64,000 nucleotides of DNA from Panaeolus papilionaceus (taxonomy: Eukaryota > Basidiomycota > Agaricomycetes > Agaricales). The notes beneath the pieces are model-generated. The model had not been told where the DNA came from, made no database searches, and saw only the letters and a list, made by a program, of their open reading frames with translations. A program made the position numbers and the translations under genes. Shown one piece after another: positions 34,260 to 45,832 of the stretch (positions are counted from its first letter, which is position 1; each line of letters opens with the position of its first letter). Where the stretch lies: the NCBI GenBank assembly GCA_015501605.1, contig JADNRZ010000024.1, forward strand, positions 558,001 through 622,000. The letters are read 5' to 3'.

Positions 34260-36773
34260 TTAAAAAGGGTGAAGACTGGAGACGTTCAGCAAAAAGTTGA
34301 CAGCGTCTGTTCTGAAGTTGTCTAATGTGATGGTAGGAGAACCAGTCGGGGGGAAGGTGTACTGCTCAGGTGATGCAGCACTGTATGGCTGCCACTTCGG
34401 TCCTGACTTGACATTGGGATCAAGCTTGACGACGAAGTTAATAATGTGGTCATCCAGAAATCCCGGTTTAGAGCCAGTGGCTAGATCTGATCCGTGATAC
34501 TAGGATTCGAAGGGTGTTGTTCAGCGTTCCATGCTCATTCGAACGGTAGTTAAGGTACTCACTGAACCAAGTGCAGGGATATCCTTATCTCTCTGGTTAA
34601 CTAGAAGCAATCATTAATAATTAATGCTAAATCCAAATCATCCCGAGGAGACTTACAATAGGCCCAAACCTTTTGCGTCTGTGCCAATTTCGAAAGGAAC
34701 ACGCGTCTTGGTCCTGTTTGAATGGCGTCGCCGATGTACGCCGCAACACGCTTGAACTCGGGGGTAAGAGCGTTTCGAGTGCCGGTGTTGAATGGAGCCC
34801 CGTCGACAGGATTGGGTGGGTAGAAGCTCCAAAGAGGCTCGAGTTCCTCAGGTGTGTTGAAAGGATTCCAGACACCTCCGATGTAGCCTCTGAACTGTTC
34901 CTCGTTGCTAAAAATTCGTCAATTTTAGACGAGAATTTCCTATAACACCCGCGATTGACTCACGTCACATTCAATGAAGATAGAGCGAAGAGAGTCCCCT
35001 CGTCTTCACTCATTCCAGACATGACTGAGATTTGTGCAATTTTGCCTTCCGGAATGAGTTGGTTTGGGCTCTCCGAGAGAAAGACACCGTCTACCGTAGG
35101 CTGCCAGGACAGGACGAGTGACTGACAATAGACTTTAGCTTGCAGTTCCAAGCGACGAATAGTAATATAACACACCTGATATGAGAAGAAATCGGGGAAT
35201 GTATCGACAGCTGCTTTGAGCTTTTCGAAGGGGACTTTTCGAAGGCAATCGAGTGTGCTCGTAGTGTTTGTGCAGCCAGTCTGAGTAACTAGACGGTCGT
35301 AGTTGAACTAATAAGGATCAGAAGAGCTTCGAAGAGCTTCGAATAACTAGCTGTAACATCAACATACCTGGGCAGGTCCTCTCACGTTTCCTGTATGGAT
35401 CGGGGAGCCTGACTGGAGAATTGCAGCTCTGAAGAGCCCTTCGTTGTTGCCATCATTCGACAGCATTTGGAGTGACGCGGTAACCGCCCCGGATGATTGT
35501 CCCCATCTAAGCAGTTCGACATTAGTTTTTAGACGGTTGTAACCCATGCATTAAAGAGAACTCACAGTGCTACTTTGTTCTTGTCTCCTCCGAAAGCCCC
35601 TATGTACTTGTTCACCCAGCGTAATGCTAAGCGCTCTGCATGATATCGTAAGCATTCGAACAAAAAGAGGATGCTGAACTGCGATACTTACGGTCCCGAA
35701 GTCCGAGGTTACCAACCTGTTCATCCGCTACTTCCGCTCCACCCAAGAATCCATACGCTAATTTAGAGCGTTTTGAGTATTCGCTCCTGTGACAAACCAC
35801 GCAGTCGACTCACCAGCAAGCCTATAATTCATCGAGACAAAGATGATCGGTTCACCAAGTGCAAGAGAGCGAAGGACGATACGTGATCCCATTGTGTCGT
35901 AACTATTATAAAATGGAGTCAGATGAACCCTACAGGAAGCGGAGTGACGATTAACGTACGATGCAGTGTCACCGACTTGTGCAGCGCCTATTGAGTCGAA
36001 TGGTAGGTTAGCGACACTGAAGCTTTAAGGTATGTATTCGAATGAATGCTGCAACATTCTTACCTCCGTGTATCCACTAGAAACAAAAAAGAGATTGGTT
36101 ATACTGTCATACGGGTTACAGACTTGATTTGTACCACAAGCACTGGTAGTTTCTTTCCTAGCAGTGGGGCGAGAGCAGCCGCTGGTGGAGAGATGACATT
36201 GATAGATAAACCTAGAGAGATGCATAATCAGAAGACTGAGATATCTTTACAAAGAGACGAACACATACAATCTTCGTTTTCAACCGCAGACGAAAAGTTA
36301 AGCTCAGGAGCTTCACTAATAACGTCGGTCACTTGCTGGATCCCCGTCTTTGGTAGAGTAAGCTTCTGCTGTGGGCAGATTGGACCATATTTTCTCGCGT
36401 CAACAGTCCCTTTATAGGGGTTATTTAGCTCAGATACCCGGTATCGCTCACTATGAGGAAATTTTATTAGTTTCGATTGATGAGGATTGCACTATGAAGG
36501 TGCACTCACAGGGGTTTTGAGAAGGGTATGCCCAAGAATTTTGATAGTAGGCCATCTTGCTTTCCAACCACCGTCGCCTTGTCGAGCAGCACCACAGGCT
36601 TTAAAGGATTTAGTAGGGAACCAATGCCTTCGAGACCACTAAAGCCGCTGGTTAGTCAATACTTAGACCATATGCATAAACCTCGATGCTCACGGTAGCT
36701 TGGGGTCTCCCTGGGGTAGGGCGAAGGCTTGAATCGAGAGAAGTAACAAATAGAGGATAGCAAATCGCCCCAT
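34260..36773 (-). CDS. Secreted type-B carboxylesterase/lipase
   Basis: Minus strand, ATG at 36773, stop at 34260-34262, with roughly a dozen introns. The signal peptide is clear (MGRFAILYLLLLSIQAFALP). The alpha/beta-hydrolase landmarks appear in order: FLGIPFSKPP, NPYKGTVDARKYGPICPQQK, ENEDC then LSINVISPP (Cys-loop region), WIHGG oxyanion segment, VSMNYRLAAYGFLGG, NLGLRDRLALRWV, nucleophile elbow WGQSSGAVTAS, AAILQSGSPIHTG, acid-residue segment SEDEGTLF, and histidine segment HGSDLATG near 34485. The elbow reads G-Q-S-S-G rather than the usual G-E-S-A-G, but the catalytic Ser, acid and His positions are kept. The likely substrate is extracellular esters or lipids; specificity cannot be read. 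The protein ends NVSSLHPF. Confidence 0.88.
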
Positions 36774-39646
36774 GATACCACAACAGCTAATATGAGGGTG
36801 CTGTGGACTATCGTCGTCGGTTCGAAGCCATTTTTATATCTCTGTGGAGCTTCTCTGAGGTTCCCCGCTTTCTTCTCCCCCTCTTTGCTCTGAGAAAGAT
36901 TACTAGCAAGCGACGAAAAATGGAGCATCTGCCATTCCACCTCGTTCTCTTCTGCATCGGAAATGTCAGTGGTAGTTGATGAAGTACCATGAGCATAATA
37001 ATCGAGCACTATTTTTAGAACACTCCTGTTCGCAAGCGGATGAATTGTCCGAGAATATATAAATATCATCGGGACTCAAAGCTCGCTATACACCACTCCA
37101 TGTGAATAGTACATTCTTAAAAGTTTAATCGATCGTGTAAAGAGTTGAATGGATATGCAGCTTAACGGCTCGAAGGTGATTCTCGATGCTTTCGTCGGTA
37201 CGCAACACCTCGTCGAACTTCCCATGTGGGGTTTTCGAGGATGCATTTTTCACATCACCTCATCATTGAAGTAATGTGGACCAGGGTAGACAAAAGTCGT
37301 GTGTTGCGTAACCACCTATATACATAGCTTAAATGTTTAGCAGCAGGGGAATACTGGTACCCTCGTAGAAAATTGTGATGTCAGGAAGAGAATCCTCATA
37401 TCTGACAGTGGTGAGAGTATTCAGTCAAGAGTTTCACGCGGCGTTAGAGAACTGGCTCCTTCTCAGAATGTGATTACGAATGTTATTCGGTGTCGTTCCC
37501 GAGGTCAGCCATGGCCAGCCACTGGAAGGTTGTTACCGACGTCGCAGAGCCTGGATCATGCATATACCTTCGGGAGTAGTAGATATCAACGCTGCACTCG
37601 ACTTCTGCCCTATTTTATCTACAGCCTCGGACGCTCGGGAACATATCCAGTTTAACGCTATGAGCTTTAGGAAGCTTTGGGACCCTAGCTTTAACTCAAG
37701 TAAATTCAAAATACCCTTCTCAGATACAATCGATGCTTACAATTGTCGATAGTGAACTTGTTAATTATAATTAGTGCGATAAATGAAGTGTTTTTCCAAA
37801 CATCCCATAACTTCCGTGTTCCTGAACATGTCGAGGCGGATTCCAAAGGGGTATCATTTGTTTATTTTCTTTAGCAGGACATCCTCCCGGCATTTACGCG
37901 TAGATTCTGGATTCAAGACCAGAGCGAAGGAGCTGTCAACGCTGCAATATTAGGGTTAATTGACGTGAGAATTTCGAACGTGTGACTAGGAGTAGTATTT
38001 TTGGGGGAGATATGCGGAAGTTAAGACCACGGATGAGGGATTGGGCTCGAGAGACAAATGAGAGCGGCATCGGATGACCTATGGCATCCTGTTTTATATG
38101 GTGGTATGCAGGGGTCTATCGGCTTTGATAAACAAAAAAAAATCAAGAATACAATGTGGTGATAGATAAATGAGCTGCAATAATGATCTCTGGACTGATT
38201 AACATTAATATTCATTAGTCGCACGTCCCGGTTAAATTATCTTAAATGTAGACCCGCCGATGCTTATGTTCTCGAAACTCAAACAGGGGCTATTAATGAT
38301 CATTCAGCCAGCGTATTCCCGAGCGCTATGTACCCATCAACCCCTCAACTAAGCACCTATGAGATATGATGTTTCTATTATAGACAGCCTGAAAGGAACG
38401 TGAATCACTGCAGTATCCATCACAGTCGAATATTTTGAGTGAAGATATCGATAGACATGGAGGCGATAGTGATGCCAGTCATAAATTGCTCTTCTCAACA
38501 TAACGAGTGCATGGCTTTCTTCTGAGAGTGAGGTTTAGCCTCACTCACACCCTTATGTGCTTCCTTGTATTCGTTAGGTCGACTTGTACTTGAGTCTTGT
38601 GCTGCACCCGTCCTTCCACAGTTAATTCAGGGGTTTGTTGTCGATCATTTACATTGATTAATTATGACGCATTGACGCGACGCGTTTGGACTTCAAACAA
38701 TAGGGCACAGCCACTCAGCCATTTTTTCCTCCCACAATCATCATGGTCTTCATTCCATACACGACTTGTGGTCATTCTCAATCATCCACATCTTGATACA
38801 AATTATTTCGCAAAATTACAAGGATATACATTCTTAAGTCTCAGTCACGGTTTGCGGTACTGACGGCCCAGGGTACGCAGATTTTGAGACATCAATAGGG
38901 TTGCCAGCAACCAAACGACAACGCTTTCAGTTTCTGTACCATAACGAGATTCTTTGACCCTTACGAGCTGACTTGCAATCCAAGCAGGTCCAGATCTTTG
39001 CGCTTGATTGAGCTCTCACGTCCTTTCGCAGCCATTAGGCGCGGTAGAACTCGAAACAGCTCGCATGTTATCTTAGGACGCGTTTTGTGAAGACGACTTG
39101 CCTCCAGGCACATGGGTAGACTCCATTCTAGATGACGGCTGAGGAAGAACCTCGTCAAGATTTATTGACATCTGACCCGGGGTATTTCAACTTGTTTATG
39201 TGAGCACACCAACGCATTCATGACGGAAGTACTTTTCTGACAAGACCTGCTCAGCAGCATAGGCTGGCTATACATGATGATCAATACCTTCCTTCAAAAC
39301 AGTCACAGGCCCGATACCGCTCTCGGACCGCAGTGCAGAAACTCTCCAGACAGGTGACGATGATGGAAGCGCAAGGCGATTGTTCCGAACCTTCGATAGG
39401 GGTTTGTAGCTCTATACGGAGGATAGGAGGTGAGCTAAAATTAATTTTCCCCGCATTTCTTTCAAGCTCATGCACTACCCAACTTCGAAGGCGTGCGCCT
39501 CTTTGCACCCGCGCAGACCCGCGCTAATTGTGCAACGCAAACCCTAATACTTTATCCGACACATTTCAGACTAATTTCCGTAGAGATGCATTAAAAGCGG
39601 GGACTATGTTCTACGTACTTCAACGACTGCCGTCCTCCCTTTCGAC
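36774..39646. other. 2.9-kb intergenic region with divergent promoters
   Basis: It lies between the esterase start (minus) and the GH30 start (plus), both secreted enzymes. No supported coding sequence; the frames at 37480-37752, 38597-38863 and 39333-39527 show no domain. A GCGGGG string at about 39596-39601, near the GH30 start, fits the loose SYGGRG consensus for carbon-repressor binding, but such matches are common by chance. Confidence 0.45.
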
Positions 39647-41262
39647 ATGAAACTAGCCACCACACTCGCGCTTCTGGTCTCGTCTTTCGAGTTCGCTCTT
39701 GGTCAGACGGCCATCACCGTCAATGCCGGCTCTCTTCTCCAGGAAATCGACGGATTCGGTGTCTCCCAAGCATTTGGTAGAGCCAAGGAATTCCAAAACA
39801 TGGCCTCCGGACCTCGCCAGAAGGCACTCGACTACCTTTTCAGTACATCAACAGGCGCTGGTTTCACCATCATCCGTAACCGCATAGGTTCAGGAGGCGC
39901 TGGTGACAGCATCCTGCCCAACAGTCCTGGTTCGCCCAGTGGCACCCCCAGCTACAAGTGGGACTCAGATGACTCTGGTCAGGTCTGGTTCAGCAAGCAG
40001 GCTATTGGCTACGGTGTCAAGACCATCTATGCTGACGCATGGAGTGCGCCTGGCTTCATGAAGACGAACGGCAACCAAGGAAATGGTGGCTGGCTTTGCG
40101 GTGTCACCGGAAAATCTTGCTCTTCTGGAGATTGGAGACAAGCATACGCCAACTTCCTGACGCAGTACGTCAAGTACTACAAACAGGAAGGTATCACTGT
40201 GACGCATCTGGGCTTCTTGAATGAACCCGATTTCGTGTATGTTTCTCCGCGTTCTATAAATATCAGATAGGGGCTGACAGAGATAATTATACCCACAGTA
40301 CGGGCTATTCTTCCATGCAATCTGACGGCCCGCAGGCTGCGTCCTTCATTCCTACTTTGTACAACACCGTCAAAGCTGCAGGGCTCAACGTCGCGCTTAC
40401 CTGCTGCGACGCTACCGGCTGGCCCAACCAACGCACCATGACCAACAGTCTCGTTTCATCTGGAATAGAGCAGTACCTCAGCGTCTTCACATCTCACGCT
40501 TATAGTGGTGACCCCAACTCGCCGCTCAGCACCAAGCTCAAGGTTTGGCAAACCGAGGCTGCAGACCTCGACTCGGCATGGTGCACGACTTGGTACAGCA
40601 ATGGTGGACTGTGCGAGGGTCTGACGTGGGCCAACAAAATCTTCACCGGTATCGTCAACGCCAACCTCTCGGCGTACGTCTACTGGGAGGGTGTCGAAGT
40701 AAACCAGTTCCAAGCATCTTCATATCTTGTCGCCAGTGATGGCACCAATGTCACCCCCTCAGGACGTTTCTGGGCGTTCGCCATGTGGTCCCGGTTCATC
40801 CGTCCCGGTGCTCGGCGCCTCAGCACATCGGGGTCAATCTCGAGTGTTGGGATCGGCGCGTTCAAGAACACCGATGGGACCGTCGTCGTCGTATTCACCA
40901 ACTCTGGCAGCGGTGCTCAGAGCGCTAAAGTCAGCTTCAGCGGTTTCACGCCGTCGGCTGCTCAGGCCTTCCTTACGGACAACAGCCATCAGGTTGCCTC
41001 GACGACTGCCACCCTGTCTGGTGGAGCGGTGACAGTGTCACTTCCCGCTCGTTCTGTCATTACTGTTAAGTTGAGCGGCGGAGGGTCTGCGACTCTTCCT
41101 AGCACAACCCAGCAGCCTGCCCCGACGACAACGTCTGGAGGAGGAGGATGCAGTGTTGCTAAGTATGGTCAATGTGGAGGATCTGGCTACAGTGGTTGCA
41201 AGACTTGCGCGTCAGGCAGCACTTGCACTTTTTCGAACGAGTTTTATTCACAATGCCTTTGA
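39647..41262 (+). CDS. Secreted GH30 glycoside hydrolase with C-terminal CBM1 (xylanase-type)
   Basis: Exons 39647-40236 and 40299-41262 join in phase 2 across a 62-nt intron, giving 517 residues. A signal peptide ends around residue 19 ([15 protein letters not shown]). The GH30 fold starts with [14 protein letters not shown]. The acid/base Glu is about residue 193 in [10 protein letters not shown] and the nucleophile Glu about residue 283 in [27 protein letters not shown] and [15 protein letters not shown] are also typical. A small beta domain follows ([20 protein letters not shown]). Then comes a Ser/Thr/Pro linker and a CBM1 ([20 protein letters not shown]) at about 482-517. Sequence style suggests subfamily 7, which acts on glucuronoxylan and xylan ends in fungi. 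It is a plant-cell-wall-degrading enzyme of a saprotroph; subfamily and specificity are inferred. Confidence 0.9.
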
Positions 41263-41934
41263 AGACAATACGTAGCAAAATCAAGCATTAGACACGAAGA
41301 GGGTCATGAAATGAAATGAATAATAATTCTTTGACACACTGCTCCACACCGACTGAGTCGACCCTGATTTGTGGATAGAGACATTGAATATGCTTCCATG
41401 AAGGTTTCTAGACTTCCATCCATGGTCCAAGCATTCTCCCCTCAATAACGTATCACGCAAGCACTGATTGAATAATGGTATATCTCCTTGAAACCCAAAA
41501 ATAATGCCCCAGGCCGTGGAATGGCTGTGGTTTGAACAACGAAATGATAATGGTGGGTGCGATGCGACTAAGTTTGTCCCAAACATCATTGACCAATGAC
41601 GATAAATGATAATTGACCCTGAAGGAACGGGCATCATGATGGCGGAAAAGGGCAACCACCGTGAGATCGTGAGATCGCTTGGTTTGGGCGAATGTCATGG
41701 TCTTGTGTATTGTCATGTTTCGATCATCCGGACCATTATATCTAGGTTCAAGAATGAAAACACTGTTCTTTCTAACCTCCCCAATTCCATGGGCGAACTC
41801 ACAGACCAGCTGATCCAAGTCTTCGCCAGGGCTGCTTCGGAACAGGTATGATATTCCATATGTCTTCCTGAAACCCCATAGCTCAGACAAACCATAGGGG
41901 GGTGTTATTTCAGGAGACATACCTACTCACTACA
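41263..41934. other. Intergenic region between GH30 and antiporter genes
   Basis: 3' flank of the GH30 gene and promoter of the antiporter. The minus-strand frames at 41281-41920 lack domains and were not accepted. Confidence 0.5.
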
Positions 41935-44846
41935 ATGCCAGCAATCCTATCAGATTATGGATTATTCAAGTCGGTGAGTAGGGTTTTCGAGGCGATTTTG
42001 CGCGGATATTGAACCTTTTCTCTCAAGTTATTATCATAGCTTTCACCCAAATCCTCTCACTGGGTCTGTCGCGGATCCGACAACCTAGGGTCATTGCAGA
42101 GGTCATCGGGGGCGTTCTGCTCGGCCCTACAGTTATGGGTCGCATCCCAGGATTTTTGGACACCATCTTCCCCACTGCATCGATGCCTCTACTCACCCTG
42201 ACTAGTACCGTCGGTCTTATCCTTTTCTTATTCTTGGTCGGTCTCGAGATCGACACTCGCCTTATGAAACGCAACATCGTCGCTTCCGCTTCAGTCTCAC
42301 TCGCGGGTCTCATCATACCCCTTGGGCTGGGTGCCGCTCTCGGTGTGGCAATCTACAAGGAATACATCGACAAGAGCGTCAACTTCGGTTATTTCCTCCT
42401 TTTCGTCGCCGTCGCGGTTGGCATCACCGCCTTCCCCGTTCTATGTCGTATTCTCACGGAACTGAAACTTCTCGACACCGAAGTTGGTCTGGTCGTTTTA
42501 TCGGCGGGTATTGGAAACGACGTGGTAGGATGGATCTTGCTGGCTTTGACTGTCGCCCTCGTCAACGCCAGTAGTGGTCTCACCGCCCTTTGGGTTCTAC
42601 TTGCCAGCGCTGGTTTCACCGTGTTCCTCCTTTACCCAGGACGATGGGCGTTCCGTTGGCTGTGCATCCGAACAGGAAGTCTGGAACAAGGATCACCGAC
42701 GCCCTTCATGATGACGGTCACCCTCTTCGTTGTCCTGGCCTCTGCGTTCTTCACGGATATCATCGGTGTTCATGCTATTTTTGGTTTGTATAAAATCTGT
42801 CAAGATTGCGCTTGATTTGCGGCTAACGAACGTTTTATCTTCAGGTGGTTTCCTCGCAGGTCTCATCATTCCGCATGATAATGGCTTTGCTATCTCCATT
42901 GTGGAAAAAATAGAAGATTTGGTTTCGATTTTGTTCCTTCCCATCGTGCGTTACCTATTCATTTCCGGAAACACCTCGTTGGATTAGTCAACTTACTGGC
43001 CTTCACATAGTACTTTACACTTTCAGGGCTCAAAACAAACTTGGGCCTCTTGAATACCGGCAAAGATTGGGGTTACATCGTGCTCATCTGTCTGGTAGCA
43101 TTTTCTTCCAAATTCGTTTCATGCGGTGTTGCTGCTATGTGTAATGGATTCAAGTGGAGAGAGTCAGGTGCCATCGGATCTCTCATGAGTTGCAAAGGGT
43201 AAGTGCCAAGTTGGAATTCCAAAACGTAAACGTCTGACTTGCCATTAGCCTCGTGGAGCTTATCGTGTTGAACATTGGTCTTCAAGCAAAGGTTCTCAAT
43301 GACGCGACCTTCTCCATGTTTGTTGTTCATGCTCTTGTCCTGACATTTATCACCACCCCTCTTGTTCTCGCCTTCTACCCCGCGAAATATCGTCATCATC
43401 ATCGGGCAGCCGACAAAAAGGGCGATGATAAAGAAGAAGCAGCACCCACAAGACCTATCTCAGATGACGAGGTCCGAACCAAATTCGCAATTGTATTGGA
43501 TAAGATGGAATCACTGTCGTCTGCGATGACATTTTCTCAATTGCTTTATGCGCCACCGGTGCCATCACGGGACAAACCTACATCCCCACTTCCTCCGATC
43601 GATGAAAAAGCATCAGAACAGCCACCTAATTCTATTCTGAGCTCACAGAGCCAGACATCTGACATTCCATCGCCCGGTATCACCATCGAAGCGTTACGTC
43701 TCATGGAGCTCAGCAACAGAACATCTGCTGTTCTGCGTTCTCAAGAGGCTGATTCGCTCATTTACAACGACCCTGTTATATCGGTATACAGCACCTTTGG
43801 TTACCTGAACAGATTCAAAGTGTCAGCAAACCTCGCGATCGTTAATTATGACGAATTCCCCGAGGCTGTCGCGCGTCATGTGTCGGATACAGAGTCTGAA
43901 ATGGTTATTATTCCATGGGCTAGAGGTGCCACTTCTGTCTTGGAGGAAACAGATGAGATTCAACGCGTTGGAGCTCGCAATCCTTTTGATGGTGTCTTCC
44001 ATAGGACAACTACCCAGGATCAAACCAGCTCTTTCGTCTACTCCGAGTTCATTCGCCGCATTTTCTCTCAATCTCCCAGTGACATCGCGCTATTCGTGGA
44101 CAGAGGCATCACTACGCTCGCCAACAGCCAAATGGCTAAACAACGGATCTTTTTGCCATTCTTCGGTGGTCCTGATGATCGTCTGGCTCTAAATTTCCTC
44201 GTTCAGCTCTGCGAGAACCCTTCCGTGACTGCGACAGTTGTTAGACTTGTCAAGGTTGAACCAGAGACCTCGGCCAACGCTTCAATGGAGGACCTCAAGG
44301 CTGGACCATCTACACCAGGTGGTATCCTATCCCCCACATTCCAAAATGTACGTTATTATTCAGTTTATTTATAGCGCAGGGTGCCTTAATCTAACCTTGA
44401 CTCTTCAGACTGTCGCTGCAGCTGATACCGTTTACGGACAACATAACACGCAAACCCGGCTTGCGTCTGATACTGCAGACAATATCCTTTGGGCGAAATG
44501 CACTTCTCCACAACTACGACCACGCACCGGTGCTCTGAACCGCATCGTATTCTCAACAGAGTCAACTTCGACGCCTCTTCACAAATGCGTAGAACTAGCG
44601 AAAGAGGCAGCGGCGAAGAGTATTGCTGATACGGGAAGGACGCTGATTCTGTTTGCTGGTCGCTCGAGGAGGCTGGCTGTTGAGAATTTGAAGGGCGAGT
44701 TGAAGAGTTTGATCACGGCGAATGCTGGTCACTCTGCGATGAGCTCGAGTGTGCCCAAGACGTTGGGTGATGTGGGCGCCGCGATGGTTGCAGTTAATGC
44801 CAACGCGAGCTTGGTGGTGCTTCAGGCTGCACCTAGTCGTGCTTAG
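41935..44846 (+). CDS. KHA1: KHA1-like K+(Na+)/H+ antiporter, CPA2 family
   Basis: Exons 41935-41977, 42028-42783, 42845-42945, 43011-43198, 43249-44347 and 44409-44846 close in frame, giving 874 residues. The N-terminal about 430 residues are a multi-spanning antiporter domain ([78 protein letters not shown]). These include the paired polar residues GND of the CPA2 core and the [17 protein letters not shown] segment. The C-terminal cytosolic half is a nucleotide-binding-like region (MVIIPWARG) ending with a UspA-like segment. The start is inferred: the longer open frame begins only at TTG (42009). A 14-codon first exon from the ATG at 41935, using donor GTAGGG, is the best splice solution. 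This leaves a shorter N-terminus than is usual for fungal KHA1 proteins. Confidence 0.88.
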
Positions 44847-45832
44847 GTTTTGATTTGATTTGATTTGGAGATGTTGATATCCGTTATATTGTTTGTACGA
44901 TTTTGGGATGGAGCTTGTTCCTTTGTTGTGGATCGATCTTTCTTGCTTTTACTGTTTCATTCTTGGTATGAATGGGGCTTTTTTGTAATGGTTTTTTTGT
45001 GCTTTATATCTGTCATGATTCCATGTTTTATCAAACTATCATAGCACATATTTCATGTTTACATATTCACGAACTGATGATGTTTCTATTATCAAAATTC
45101 AAGGGAGCTGTTTTGAGAGAAACTTCTTCGCATTATGTAAAGCGCTGATTTCGTGAGCGAACCTAGAGATCCGTGTCCAAGAGGCATATACATTTTTGGG
45201 AACGCTTACTTTCAAAAAAATTGTGCACGATATGGTCCGAATATAATATATCTACCACGAGGCAAATACGAGTATCATCAGTGTCATGCGAAGGAACCTA
45301 CAGTCATAACAGTCAGCTTGAACTCAGGAGGCAGCGCCGCAGCAGGCATTCAACGCCACTCCTCCAACACTCACAGCCTTCATGGCATCCATCATGGACT
45401 TGCGTCTACTGCACGTTTCTTACAGGCGTAGCAAGAGCAATCACGGTGGGAATGAGCAAGTTGTTAAATGAGGTTCCTCCCTAGGCCTCCACCGTATATC
45501 CGGCACAAAGACTCCAATATGGGTATCTAGAAGGTCATGGAATGACATTAAGTGTGTAAACTGTGAATTTTACATGCACTGCCCTCCTGACGCCAAGTCA
45601 TGAATGTGACAATCAAACTGGTAGATACTCCAAATCACGATGTGCGCAGTTGAGCGCCCCTGGTAAGTGGGCTCGATGTCAATCGTTTTAATATTTTAAT
45701 CTGTAGAGCGAATGTGCGTTGTCATGCGCCGCATATAAAGAAGAGAACACAGCTAAGAGGTCCTCACCATGTCGCAGAAGACGAGCTCCCCAGACACTTG
45801 ATACCATTCATGCCCAAACCCGAGTACCTATT
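44847..45832. other. Intergenic region
   Basis: It starts with a short TTTGA pentamer run (about 44850-44866) in the antiporter 3' flank, then AT-rich sequence. The frames at 45153-45484 were examined and rejected. No gene supported. Confidence 0.5.

Noticed and set aside
39590..39605. Carbon-repressor (CreA-type) site GCGGGG upstream of GH30
   Set aside because: A single loose 6-bp match is expected often by chance; mentioned only as weak context.
45153..45484. Overlapping plus-strand open frames of 92 and 103 codons
   Set aside because: No domain, no splice support, and both frames are equally open, as expected by chance.
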